In this document: positions 45,911-54,068 of the stretch, in pieces
How the letters are laid out: each line of letters starts with the position of its first letter
How positions within the stretch are numbered: the first letter of the stretch is position 1
Source of the DNA: a bacterium HR29
GTDB lineage: Bacteria > Chloroflexota > Dehalococcoidia > Tepidiformales > Tepidiformaceae
Assembly: GCA_002898215.1 (NCBI GenBank)
Contig: BEIF01000001.1
Location: 1,215,602 to 1,279,601, forward strand
Length of the DNA stretch: 64,000 nt
Reading direction: 5' to 3'
The notes under the pieces: generated by a model
Database searches by the model: none
Seen by the model: only the letters and a program-made list of their open reading frames with translations
What the model was told of the DNA's origin: nothing
Made by a program: the position numbers and the translations under genes

Positions 45911-46813
45911 ATGCCCAGTCAGGAGCTGCAATCGATCATCGCGATGCTGCGCAGCAGGCCGGCGACCGGCCCGGCTACGACCCCTCAGGAGCTGCGGGAG
46001 GAGTTCGAACGGTTGGCGAGCATGAACCCCGTGCCCCCGGATGTCCGCGTGGAGCGCGCCGAGATCGCGGGCGTCCCCTGCGAGTGGCTTTCCCCTCCCG
46101 ACACCGCGGAGGGCGCCGTTCTCCTCTACCTCCACGGCGGAGGCTACGTCATCGGCTCCGCATCCACGCACCGCGAGCTCGCAGCTCGGATCGGCCGGGC
46201 GGCGGGCATGAAGGCGCTGGTGCTCGATTACCGCCTGGCGCCCGAGCATCCCTTCCCGGCAGCGGTCGAAGATGCTTCGCAGGCGTACCGGTGGCTCATC
46301 GAGCACGGCTTCTCGCCGAACCGGCTGGCCATCGGCGGCGACTCGGCCGGGGGCGGGCTCGCCGTCGCCACGCTCGTGAAGGTCCGGGACGAGGGGCTGC
46401 CGATGCCTGCCGCCGTAGTGCTCCTCTCGCCCTGGACCGATCTCGCCTGCACGGGTGCTTCGCTGACCGAACGCGCCGCCCTGGACCCCCTCTTCGAGCG
46501 AGAGCCGTTGGCTCGGATGGCGGCGTTGTACCTGGCGGGCGCGGATGCGCGGAACCCGTTGGCTTCGCCGTTGTACGCCGACCTCCGCGGGCTGCCGCCC
46601 ATGCTCATCCAGGTGGGGACGTGGGAAGCGCTCTACGACGATTCCGCCCGACTGGCCGAGCGAGCGCAGGCGGCGGGGGTCGAAACGGCGTTCGAGCCGT
46701 GGGACGAAGCGATTCACGCGTGGCAGCTCTTCGCCGCCGTCCCCGAAGCCCGTGAGGCGACCGAACGCATCGGCGGCTTCCTCAGGGAGAGGCTCGCGGC
46801 CGCCCGTAGGTAA
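45911..46813 (+). CDS. HSL-family alpha/beta hydrolase (esterase)
   Basis: A 300-residue hormone-sensitive-lipase-type esterase acting on short acyl esters. The oxyanion motif HGGGYVIG is near residue 74, the nucleophile Ser is in IGGDSAGGG near 145, the Asp in WEALYDDS and the His in AIHAWQLF. No signal peptide, so cytoplasmic. AAGGAG precedes the ATG, unlike the leaderless neighbours. Confidence 0.93.
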   Translation: MPSQELQSIIAMLRSRPATGPATTPQELREEFERLASMNPVPPDVRVERAEIAGVPCEWLSPPDTAEGAVLLYLHGGGYVIGSASTHRELAARIGRAAGMKALVLDYRLAPEHPFPAAVEDASQAYRWLIEHGFSPNRLAIGGDSAGGGLAVATLVKVRDEGLPMPAAVVLLSPWTDLACTGASLTERAALDPLFEREPLARMAALYLAGADARNPLASPLYADLRGLPPMLIQVGTWEALYDDSARLAERAQAAGVETAFEPWDEAIHAWQLFAAVPEAREATERIGGFLRERLAAARR

Positions 46814-46839
46814 GGGTCGCCCGGAATCCCTCTCCGTCG

Positions 46840-46845
46840 TACAGT
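46840..46845 (+). promoter_or_regulatory. Possible -10 (TACAGT) of the 46.9-kb MFS gene
   Basis: TACAGT with nine bases to the ATG at 46855. A GGAGG abuts the ATG, too close to serve as a normal ribosome-binding site. Confidence 0.35.
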
Positions 46846-46854
46846 CGGCGGAGG

Positions 46855-48066
46855 ATGAGGGGGCGTCTCGCCGCAGCGTTTCCTTGGCCGCTGGGAGCCA
46901 CGGTCTTCCTCGTCCAGGTGGCCCTTGGGATGGTGATCTTCCCGGGGTTTCAGGAGTACGTGCCCACCTACCTGCGAACGAACGATGCCTGGCCGGGCTA
47001 TCTGCTGGGAGCTTATGGCTCGGCCCGCTTCCTCAGCGAAACGCCCACCGGCGCCCTCACCGACCGGGTCGAGCGGAAACTGGGGCTGCTCATCGGCTTC
47101 GCGTGCATGGCGCCCGCCATGGCGGTGATGGCAGCCGTCGATGAGCCCGCGGCGTTCCTTGCCTGCGCCGCCCTTCTTGGGTTGGCGACCGCGTTCCTCT
47201 GGCCGGCGACGTACGCCATTGCCGCCGACCTTTACCCTCCCGAACGCCGCGGGAGGGTTGTCGGGTTCCTGAACTTCGCCCAGCTCGCAGGGTTCGGAGT
47301 TGGCGCGTTGGGTGGCGCGTTCCTGCTGATGGCCGAGCCACGGGCCCTCTTTTTCGCCGCCGCCATCGCTGTGCTTGCCGCCTTTCTGGCGGCCCTGAGC
47401 CGCGTTCCTGCGTACCGTCACGGACGGTTGCTGGCCCTCGCCCCCAGCGTGTCCGGCCCAGGCCTCAGGGAGCTCGCGTCGCCACAGCTCGCTGTCGTGG
47501 CCTCGCTCATCTTTACCGGAACGGCAGCGCTGGGCACGGCCGTCCCGGCGATCCGGCCGTACGGGCAGCACCAGCTCGGTGTCAGCTTCGAAACGCTGAC
47601 GCTGGCGCTCATCCCCGCCATCGTCGTCGGGGCGTTCGCCTACGTCCCGGCCGGCCATCTCGCCGACCGGCTGGAGCGCTGGCAGCCCTTGGTGGCAGGC
47701 CAGTGTCTCGCCGCCGCCGGCCTGCTGGCCCTCGGCCCGCTGACCGACTTGTCGGCCGCGTCGGCGGTAGCTGTCGCCATCTTCCTGGGCAACGTCCTCT
47801 CCGTGCCGGCTTGGAACGCCTCGATGATGGACCTCGCTCCTCCCAGCCATCGCGGAGCGCTCATCGGGCTTGCGGTGGCGCTCTCCGGGCTCGGCCTCTC
47901 CGTGGGCCCGGTCCTGGGTGGACTCGCCGCCGAGACGATGGGCCCGACCGACGCCTTCCGAGTTGCAGCAGCGCTCAGCCTCCTGACGGCCGCAGGCGCT
48001 GCCGCATACGGCCTCTGGCTGGCACCGCGGGTGCGGCCGGCCATCGCGCGCGCCGACCGCGCGTGA
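46855..48066 (+). CDS. Major facilitator superfamily transporter (12 TM)
   Basis: A 403-residue MFS protein with about twelve helices. The loop between helices 2 and 3 reads SETPTGALTDRVERK, a variant of motif A, and helix 4-5 has AAYPPERRGRVVGF-like LYPPERRGRVVG. Its closest feel is the YfcJ/drug or sugar exporter group; substrate unknown. It is not clearly in an operon with the esterase. Confidence 0.85.
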   Translation: MRGRLAAAFPWPLGATVFLVQVALGMVIFPGFQEYVPTYLRTNDAWPGYLLGAYGSARFLSETPTGALTDRVERKLGLLIGFACMAPAMAVMAAVDEPAAFLACAALLGLATAFLWPATYAIAADLYPPERRGRVVGFLNFAQLAGFGVGALGGAFLLMAEPRALFFAAAIAVLAAFLAALSRVPAYRHGRLLALAPSVSGPGLRELASPQLAVVASLIFTGTAALGTAVPAIRPYGQHQLGVSFETLTLALIPAIVVGAFAYVPAGHLADRLERWQPLVAGQCLAAAGLLALGPLTDLSAASAVAVAIFLGNVLSVPAWNASMMDLAPPSHRGALIGLAVALSGLGLSVGPVLGGLAAETMGPTDAFRVAAALSLLTAAGAAAYGLWLAPRVRPAIARADRA

Positions 48067-48136
48067 GCTGGCGCGCGCTTCGGCGGCCGGGGCCGTATCC
48101 TCGTTGAGAACCCGAACGAACCGAGGAGTCGTGCAG

Positions 48137-48901
48137 GTGAGCAAACTCCAGAAGGCCATCGACCGCTTGCGGCGCCCGGAGGGCCGCCCGGTCGGCTTCG
48201 TGGCTACGCCTCGTGAGCGCCCGAAGGCGATGCTGCTGGGGACGCTCGTCCGTGACCCGAGCCAGCTCCGACCCGCGATCGAGGCGGGGGCTGATTTGGT
48301 GATCGCGCACGCCGCCGAGCCGGATGGTTTCGAGGCTGCGCTCGCGGCCTACCGCGACGACAAGGTGCCCATCGGCATCTGGCTTCCCCACGTGGACGAG
48401 CCGCTGGCGAACGCCCTGGCAGCGGCCGGATGGGACTTCGTCGTCAGCACACTGGAGGGCACCCGGGCCGGTGCCATCGACCCGGACAAGCTGGGGCACG
48501 TGGCGGCGTTTCTCGACACCGAGCAAGTTCCGGATGCCGTCCTGCGGGCACTTGGCCCCCTCGAGGTCGATGCCGTGCTGGTGAAGCGGACGGCTGGCGA
48601 TTTCACGCTCCGTCAGGAAGCGGAGCTCGTCCGCGTGACGACCCTCTCGGGTGCGCCCCTTCTGGTCGTCGTGGGGCACGAGCCGAGCGCGGCGGAGATC
48701 CGCGCGCTGCGGGACTGCGGCTCGGCGGCCGTGATCCTTCCCGAAGGAGCCACCGCCGAGCAGATCGCCTCTGGTCAGGCGTTGCTGCGGGCGGTAGGCC
48801 CCCGCAAGAGGAGCCGGCGCGAGGGTGCCGAGATCGCGCTGGTACCCTCCCTGGCATCCCTCCACCTGCACGAAGAAGAGGAAGAAGAGGAGGAGTTCTG
48901 A
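48137..48901 (+). CDS. Hypothetical TIM-barrel-like protein with poly-Glu tail
   Basis: A 254-residue protein with alternating strand/helix units, IEAGADLVIAHA, PIGIWLPHVD, GWDFVVSTLEGT, EVDAVLVKRT, LLVVVGHEP, SAAVILPEG, that suggest a TIM barrel like those of phosphate-binding synthases, but no catalytic signature is clear. It ends in a run of eight Glu before the final Phe. The GTG at 48137 has GAGGAG about eight bases upstream; another GTG at 48131 is possible. TATCCT at 48096-48101 may be its -10. Its stop overlaps the mutY start. Confidence 0.75.
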   Translation: MSKLQKAIDRLRRPEGRPVGFVATPRERPKAMLLGTLVRDPSQLRPAIEAGADLVIAHAAEPDGFEAALAAYRDDKVPIGIWLPHVDEPLANALAAAGWDFVVSTLEGTRAGAIDPDKLGHVAAFLDTEQVPDAVLRALGPLEVDAVLVKRTAGDFTLRQEAELVRVTTLSGAPLLVVVGHEPSAAEIRALRDCGSAAVILPEGATAEQIASGQALLRAVGPRKRSRREGAEIALVPSLASLHLHEEEEEEEEF

Positions 48902-49779
48902 CCGAGGCGACCCCGCTGCCACTGGACGCGCTCCTCGCCTGGCACAGCGCGCACGGCCGCCACTCCCTGCCCTGGCGCCAGACGCGCGACCCGTACGCGG
49001 TGCTCGTCGCGGAGGTCATGCTCCAGCAGACGCAGGTCGCGCGGGTGCTCCCCGCGTACGTGGCATGGGTTGCCCGCTGGCCGAGCGCGCAGGCCCTCGC
49101 AGCCGCAAGCCGCGCCGAGGTGCTGCGTGCGTGGGCCGGGCTCGGCTACAACCGCCGGGCGGTGGCCCTTCACGAGGCAGCACGGGCCATCGCGGCAGCG
49201 GGCACCTTCCCGGACCAGGTCGAGGCCCTGCAGCGTCTCCCCGGCGTGGGCCCCTACACCGCCCGTGCCGTCGCCTGCTTCGCCTTCGGAACGCCGGTAA
49301 TGCCCGTGGATACGAACGTCGGCCGCGTCCTCGCCCGGCACATCTTCGGGCACGAATCGGCTCGCGTCCTCGGGCGGCGGCCGTTCCTGCAGGCCGCCGA
49401 CGGCTGGCTCCGGTCAGCGGCCGAGCCACGCGAGGCAGCCCTGGCCGTGATGGACCTGGGAGCGCTCGTCTGCCGGCCGACCCCGCACTGCGACCTCTGC
49501 CCCGTATCCGCGCACTGCCGATGGCAGGCGGCCGGGTGCCCTCCCGAGCCGAACCGCGCGCGGTCCGAGCCCCCGTTCGAACGGACAGTCCGGTACGCCC
49601 GCGGCCGACTCCTCGCTCTCTTGCGGGAACGCGGGAGGGTGACCGCCGAAGAAGCATCGCTGACGCTCCCGCCGTGGCATCGTCCGAGGGCGAGCGCGTA
49701 CCTCGACGCGCTCGTGCGTGATGGGTTGGCCGAACCGGATGGAAGTGGCTGGCGCCTCCCCGAGCTTACGGAAGGATGA
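48898..49779 (+). CDS. mutY: A/G-specific adenine glycosylase MutY
   Basis: MutY removes adenine opposite 8-oxoguanine. The protein shows HSLPWRQTRDPY, the catalytic Glu in VAEVMLQQTQ, the HhH motif LPGVGPYTARAV, the Asp in PVDTNVGRVLAR and an iron-sulphur cluster loop CRPTPHCDLCPVSAHC. The first spacing is Cys-x5-Cys, one shorter than usual. No ATG, GTG or TTG exists before the conserved LPWR; a CTG at 48898 overlapping the previous stop as CTGA, behind GGAGGAG, is the evident start, giving 293 residues. The C-terminal domain is the short actinobacterial-like form. Confidence 0.92.
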   Translation: MTEATPLPLDALLAWHSAHGRHSLPWRQTRDPYAVLVAEVMLQQTQVARVLPAYVAWVARWPSAQALAAASRAEVLRAWAGLGYNRRAVALHEAARAIAAAGTFPDQVEALQRLPGVGPYTARAVACFAFGTPVMPVDTNVGRVLARHIFGHESARVLGRRPFLQAADGWLRSAAEPREAALAVMDLGALVCRPTPHCDLCPVSAHCRWQAAGCPPEPNRARSEPPFERTVRYARGRLLALLRERGRVTAEEASLTLPPWHRPRASAYLDALVRDGLAEPDGSGWRLPELTEG

Positions 49780-50800
49780 GCATGGCGTCACCGAAGCTGT
49801 AGAAGCGATAGCCCTCGGCGACGGCAATGCGGTACGCCTCGAGCACGAACTCCCGTCCGGCGAAGGCTGCCACGAGCATCAGCAGACTGGAGCGGGGAAG
49901 GTGGAAGTTCGTGATGAGGGCATCGATGGTTCGGAAGCGGTGCCCAGGCAGGATGAGAAGGCCGGTCCATCCCTCGTACGGCTTGACCTCGCCGCAATCG
50001 AGGGCCACGTGCTCGAGGGTGCGCACGACCGTGGTCCCCACGGCGACGACGCGGCCGCCCCGCGCCTTCGTGCGTGCGATCGCCTCCGCCGTCGACGCCG
50101 GCACCGTAACCCGCTCCACATCGAGTCGGTGCTGGCGCGGGTCCTCCGAGGTGACAGGGCGGAACGTCCCCGGCCCGACGTCGAGGGTTACGAAGGCGGT
50201 CTCGATACCGGCTGCCCGCACCCGCTCGAGGAGCTCAGGGGTGAAGTGAAGTCCGGCGGTCGGAGCGGCAGCGCTGCGGGCTTCGCGAGCGTACACCGTC
50301 TGGTAGCGCTCCGGGTCGCCCCGGAAGCGGCGGATGTAGGGCGGCAGCGGAACCTGGCCTTCGGCTGACGGGTCGACCTCCCTGTCGAATTCCAGCACCG
50401 CTTCATCGGGAAGGCGCTCGACGACGGTGGCGCCGAGGGGTCCGCCGCGCGCTTCGAACCGGAAGCGTCGTCCGGGGCGGGCGCTCCGCAACGGCCGCAT
50501 CAGGACGACCCAGCGTCGAGGGCCCGCCGGCCGGACGAGCAGGAGTTCCACCCGCCCGCCGGTGTCCTCCCGCACACCGAACAAGCGAGCCGCCATCACG
50601 CGTGTGTCGTTCATCACGAGGAGGTCGCCCGGCGAGAGCAGTTCCGGGAGGTCGCGGAAGATGCGGTGCTCGATTCGGCGCTCGCCGCGCCGCAGGACCA
50701 TCAGGCGGGCGGAGTCGCGCGGTTCCGCCGGCTCCTGGGCGATCCGGTCCGGCGGGAGCTGATAGTCGAAGTCGGACGTCCGCAGCGGTTCATTGCACAC
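49766..50800 (-). CDS. queA: tRNA preQ1(34) S-adenosylmethionine ribosyltransferase-isomerase QueA
   Basis: QueA makes epoxyqueuosine in tRNA from SAM. The 344-residue protein has FDYQLPPDRIAQEP, LLVMNDTRVMAARL, APTAGLHFTPELL, VGPGTFRPV and ALITNFHLPRSSLLMLV. The GTG at 50800 begins the fold and is 11 nt after TATCCT. It is convergent with mutY, overlapping by 14 bp. tgt and other queuosine genes are not in the window. Confidence 0.96.
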   Translation of the reverse strand: MCNEPLRTSDFDYQLPPDRIAQEPAEPRDSARLMVLRRGERRIEHRIFRDLPELLSPGDLLVMNDTRVMAARLFGVREDTGGRVELLLVRPAGPRRWVVLMRPLRSARPGRRFRFEARGGPLGATVVERLPDEAVLEFDREVDPSAEGQVPLPPYIRRFRGDPERYQTVYAREARSAAAPTAGLHFTPELLERVRAAGIETAFVTLDVGPGTFRPVTSEDPRQHRLDVERVTVPASTAEAIARTKARGGRVVAVGTTVVRTLEHVALDCGEVKPYEGWTGLLILPGHRFRTIDALITNFHLPRSSLLMLVAAFAGREFVLEAYRIAVAEGYRFYSFGDAMLILP

Positions 50801-50811
50801 CGTCGAAGGCC

Positions 50812-50817
50812 AGGATA
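50812..50817 (-). promoter_or_regulatory. Possible queA -10 (TATCCT)
   Basis: TATCCT on the minus strand, 11 nt before the queA GTG. Confidence 0.35.
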
Positions 50818-50841
50818 GGGTGAGCCGGTGGAGGAACGGAA

Positions 50842-51246
50842 ATGAGCACATACGAATGGGGCCCGGATGGGGCAAGCGGAAACGGCGCCGCCACGCAGCA
50901 GCGCTACGAACGGTCCGCCATCGGCGAGCTGGTGGCCGAACAGGCCCACGTGGAGCGTTCGGCCGTTCGCTCCCTGCACACGAAGCAGGCTGCCCTGGAG
51001 AAGAGCGTCGTGGCCTACGCGCGCATCGACCAGGGCACGCTGAAACGGACGGCGGCGGCCGCGGTGGTCGGCCGCTCCGTCGCCTGCGACGAGGTCCGAA
51101 CCGTCCTTCTGGCGGCGCCGGTCGTTCGGGGCGAGGTCCACACGTGGTTCGACCTGCGCAGCGCCGTGGCCGTCGGCTTCGGAATCGTGCTCGGACGGGC
51201 GTTCATCGCTGGGTTGAAGGCAGCGTGGCGACGGGTTCTGGGATGA
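50842..51246 (+). CDS. Hypothetical 15-residue-repeat protein with C-terminal membrane anchor
   Basis: A 134-residue protein. After a Gly/Ser-rich N terminus, residues about 25-99 divide into five 15-residue units beginning SAIGELV, SAVRSLH, SVVAYAR, TAAAAVV and VRTVLLA, each with alternating small and branched residues. This is the pattern of a short beta-solenoid. It ends in WFDLRSAVAVGFGIVLGRAFIAGL, a membrane helix preceded by an acidic-aromatic turn. I know of longer Chloroflexota proteins with similar ends but no function. GGAGG lies upstream of the ATG. The 3' end overlaps rlmN by 44 bp. Confidence 0.75.
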   Translation: MSTYEWGPDGASGNGAATQQRYERSAIGELVAEQAHVERSAVRSLHTKQAALEKSVVAYARIDQGTLKRTAAAAVVGRSVACDEVRTVLLAAPVVRGEVHTWFDLRSAVAVGFGIVLGRAFIAGLKAAWRRVLG

Positions 51247-52315
51247 CGGCGCTCCGCGCGGCGTCGGTACGCAACTGCCCGCACGCGGCCGAGATTTCGG
51301 TCCCCTTCTCGCGGCGAACCGTGCAGTTAATCCCCATGCGCCGCAGTGCGCGGGCGAAGGCGGAGACCCGAGAAGGAGCGGGACGGCGGTAGCCAGCAGC
51401 CGTCGGGTTCAGCGGGATGAGATTGACGTGGATGTCGGTGCCGCGCAGGAGGTGCGCGAGCTCTTCGGCGTCCCCGAGGCTGTCGTTCACGCCTTCGATG
51501 AGCACGTACTCCGCAGTCACCCGGCGGCCGGTACGTTCGCGATACCGTCTGGCCGCCGCAATGAGACGCTCGACCGACCCGGGGGCGGCCGTCGGCACGA
51601 GCTGGCGCCGAAGCGCGTCGTTCGGGGCGTGGAGGGAGATCGCGAGCCCCACTTGCAGGCCTTCCCCTGCCAGCTTTTCGATGCCGGAGAGGACGCCAAC
51701 CGTCGAGATGGTCACCGCGCGCTGGGCGAGCCCGAACGCGCGCGGGTGCGTGAGGATGCGCACGGCGCGGAGCGTTTCCGCGTAGTTGGCGAGTGGCTCG
51801 CCCATGCCCATGAACACGACATTCGTGACGTGCTGGCCGAGCGGGCGCAGCCAGCGAGCGAAATGGAGCACCTGGGCGACGATCTCCTCGGCGCGGAGAT
51901 TCCGTTCGAATCCCATCTGGCCCGTCGCGCAGAAGACGCAGCCCATCGCGCAGCCAGCCTGCGTCGACACGCAGACGGTCGCCCGCGGATGTCCCCGCCC
52001 CTCCCGGGGTGGATACCGCATCAACACCGTTTCGACCAGGGTGCCGTCGGCGAAACGGAGGAGGGCCTTCACGGTATCGGCTTCCGGCGTCGAGGCCGTG
52101 CGCACCTCCGCCGGCGGTCGCAAGGGCAGCTCGGCATCGAGGCGGCGGCGGAGGTCGAGCGGAAGCGTGGTGACCTCCTCCCATGAGCCGGCAAGCTGGC
52201 GGTACGCGCCTTCGAGGAGCTGGCGCGCCCGATAAGCCGGCAGGCCGAGGAGCCGCACACGCTCATCGACTTCTTCGGGCAAGAGGCGGTAGAACGAGCC
52301 GGAACCAGCGTTCAT
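51203..52315 (-). CDS. rlmN: 23S rRNA (adenine2503-C2)-methyltransferase RlmN
   Basis: RlmN is a radical-SAM enzyme methylating A2503 of 23S rRNA and A37 of some tRNAs. The 370-residue protein has the radical-SAM cysteines Cys122, Cys126 and Cys129 in GCAMGCVFCATG, FMGMGEPLANY, ISTVGVLSGI, ISLHAPND, and a C-terminal Cys in ISAACGQL for the methyl-carrier role. Its ATG overlaps the fmt stop. Confidence 0.96.
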   Translation of the reverse strand: MNAGSGSFYRLLPEEVDERVRLLGLPAYRARQLLEGAYRQLAGSWEEVTTLPLDLRRRLDAELPLRPPAEVRTASTPEADTVKALLRFADGTLVETVLMRYPPREGRGHPRATVCVSTQAGCAMGCVFCATGQMGFERNLRAEEIVAQVLHFARWLRPLGQHVTNVVFMGMGEPLANYAETLRAVRILTHPRAFGLAQRAVTISTVGVLSGIEKLAGEGLQVGLAISLHAPNDALRRQLVPTAAPGSVERLIAAARRYRERTGRRVTAEYVLIEGVNDSLGDAEELAHLLRGTDIHVNLIPLNPTAAGYRRPAPSRVSAFARALRRMGINCTVRREKGTEISAACGQLRTDAARSAVIPEPVATLPSTQR

Positions 52316-53253
52316 GCGAAGTTGGGGGCGAGTTGGCCTCGCTCTCCGTTCAAGAAGTCGCGTCCGGAGAGGCGGCGCCCCCCGGGACGCTGGACTACGT
52401 CCAAGACCAGGATACCGCCCCGGAAGGCGAGAGCCGGGGCGCGTTCCGCGACGAGGACGGCCCCGGGCGGAGGCAACGGCTGAGGCGGGTCGGCGGCGAT
52501 GTGGGCCTGCCAGATGGCCAGTCGCTCGCCTCGGTAAATCACGAACGCCCCGGGCCAGGGGTCGAAGGCACGCACCGCACGTTCAGCGGCCACGACCTCG
52601 AGCTCGGGAGAGAGGTGGCCGTCATCTTTGCGGAGCAAGGGGCAGTAGGTTGCCTGGGACTCGTCCTGGGGAACGCCCCGGAGCTCTCCGGAGAGCCACC
52701 CAGGTAGCACCTCGACCAGCAGTTCGGCGCCGACGGCCGCCAACCGGGGTTCGAGCGTCGCGGTGCGGTCGTCGGGAAGGATGGGAACCCGCCGCTGGGC
52801 GACGATGGGGCCGGCATCCATCTTCGCCGTGACCTCCATGATCGTGACGCCCGACTCGCGGTCCCCGGCGAGGATGGCGGCGGCCACCGGCGACGGACCG
52901 CGCCAGCGGGGAAGGAGCGACGCATGGACGTTGAGGGAGCCCCGCCGCGGAACGTCGAGGATTCGTTGGGGGAGGATTTTCCCGTACGCGGCGATCACGA
53001 AGGCGTCGGGCTCGGCGGCCCGCAGGCGCTCCGCTGCCTCCGCTTCCCGGAGCGTCTCGGGCTGGAACACGGGGAGACCGGCTTCGAGCGCGGCGCGCTT
53101 CACCGGCGGCGCTTGGAGCCGGCCACTGCGCCCCGCGGGACGGTCGGGCTGGGTGACCACCAAGACGACGCGGTAGCCGGCCTCGAGCAAGGCACGGAGG
53201 CTCGGAACGGCGAATTCGGGCGAACCGAAGAACACGAGCCGTGGTTCGCTCAT
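52312..53253 (-). CDS. fmt: Methionyl-tRNA formyltransferase
   Basis: Fmt formylates initiator Met-tRNA. The 313-residue protein has VFFGSPEFAVPSL, the TQPDRPAGRSGRLQ loop, NVHASLLPRWRGPSPV with the catalytic His, and TIMEVTAKMDAGPI. The ATG at 53253 overlaps the upstream stop as ATGA. Translationally chained with rlmN. Confidence 0.96.
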   Translation of the reverse strand: MSEPRLVFFGSPEFAVPSLRALLEAGYRVVLVVTQPDRPAGRSGRLQAPPVKRAALEAGLPVFQPETLREAEAAERLRAAEPDAFVIAAYGKILPQRILDVPRRGSLNVHASLLPRWRGPSPVAAAILAGDRESGVTIMEVTAKMDAGPIVAQRRVPILPDDRTATLEPRLAAVGAELLVEVLPGWLSGELRGVPQDESQATYCPLLRKDDGHLSPELEVVAAERAVRAFDPWPGAFVIYRGERLAIWQAHIAADPPQPLPPPGAVLVAERAPALAFRGGILVLDVVQRPGGRRLSGRDFLNGERGQLAPNFA

Positions 53254-54068
53254 GCTTCCTCCACCTCGACCGGCGCCCCCAGGCCGACGCCGAAGCGCTC
53301 GGCGGCGCTCCCGTCGCGCACGGCAATGGCGAGGAATCCGGAACTGTCGACATGGCAGAGCGGAGCGCCCGGCGCGACCTCGGCGAACGTCCGAGCGAAG
53401 GGTATCCGTTCGAAGGCTCCGACTCGCGCCTGGCAACGAGCGGGAAGCTGCTCGGCCCGGATGGTGGTGATGAGGTTGCCGAACCGGTCGACGTGGATAA
53501 CCTCGCCTTGCAACCGACCATCTTCGAGCCGGACCCCCTCGAAGGGCGGCAGCACGGAGACCTCCGCGAGCCGCGGGCCAATCCCTTGAAAGGGGACTCC
53601 GGAGGCGAGGTGTGCCGCGGCCGGAGCGAAGACATCCCGGCCGTGGAAGGTAGCCGACACGTTGGGCAGCGCGAAGCGAGCGAGGTCGATGCTCCTGACC
53701 TCGATCCCGGGAGGGACCGAGACGCGGGAACTGCCGGGTGACGCCCCCCGTCGCGCCTCGGGCGGGAAGGCTCCGGAGAGCAGTCCGTTATCGGGTCCGA
53801 CGAAGAAACGCCCCGCAGCTCGGACCACGATGGGCAGGCGCGCAGTGCCGACGCCGGGGTCGACCACTGCTACCACGACGGCGCCCTCGGGCAGAAAGGG
53901 AACAGCCGTTTCGAGGAGCCAGGCGCCCTCCCTTACCTGCTGAGGCTCGACACCGTGGCCCAGGTCCACGACAGGAACGCCGGGGGCGATGCCGGCGATC
54001 ACGAGCTTCATCTGGCCGACGTAGGTGTCGCGCAGGCCGAAATCGGTGAGCAGGGCGATCAGCGTCAT
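53250..54068 (-). CDS. SAM hydroxide adenosyltransferase (SAM hydrolase)
   Basis: A DUF62-family enzyme of 272 residues that cleaves S-adenosylmethionine with water to adenosine and methionine. The N terminus ALLTDFGLRDTYVGQMK carries the substrate Asp; VVDPGVGT and FVGPDNGLLS form the adenosine site; the C-terminal barrel has IHVDRFGNLITTI. The ATG at 54068 overlaps the preceding stop. Biological purpose is unclear in the family. Confidence 0.92.
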   Translation of the reverse strand: MTLIALLTDFGLRDTYVGQMKLVIAGIAPGVPVVDLGHGVEPQQVREGAWLLETAVPFLPEGAVVVAVVDPGVGTARLPIVVRAAGRFFVGPDNGLLSGAFPPEARRGASPGSSRVSVPPGIEVRSIDLARFALPNVSATFHGRDVFAPAAAHLASGVPFQGIGPRLAEVSVLPPFEGVRLEDGRLQGEVIHVDRFGNLITTIRAEQLPARCQARVGAFERIPFARTFAEVAPGAPLCHVDSSGFLAIAVRDGSAAERFGVGLGAPVEVEEA

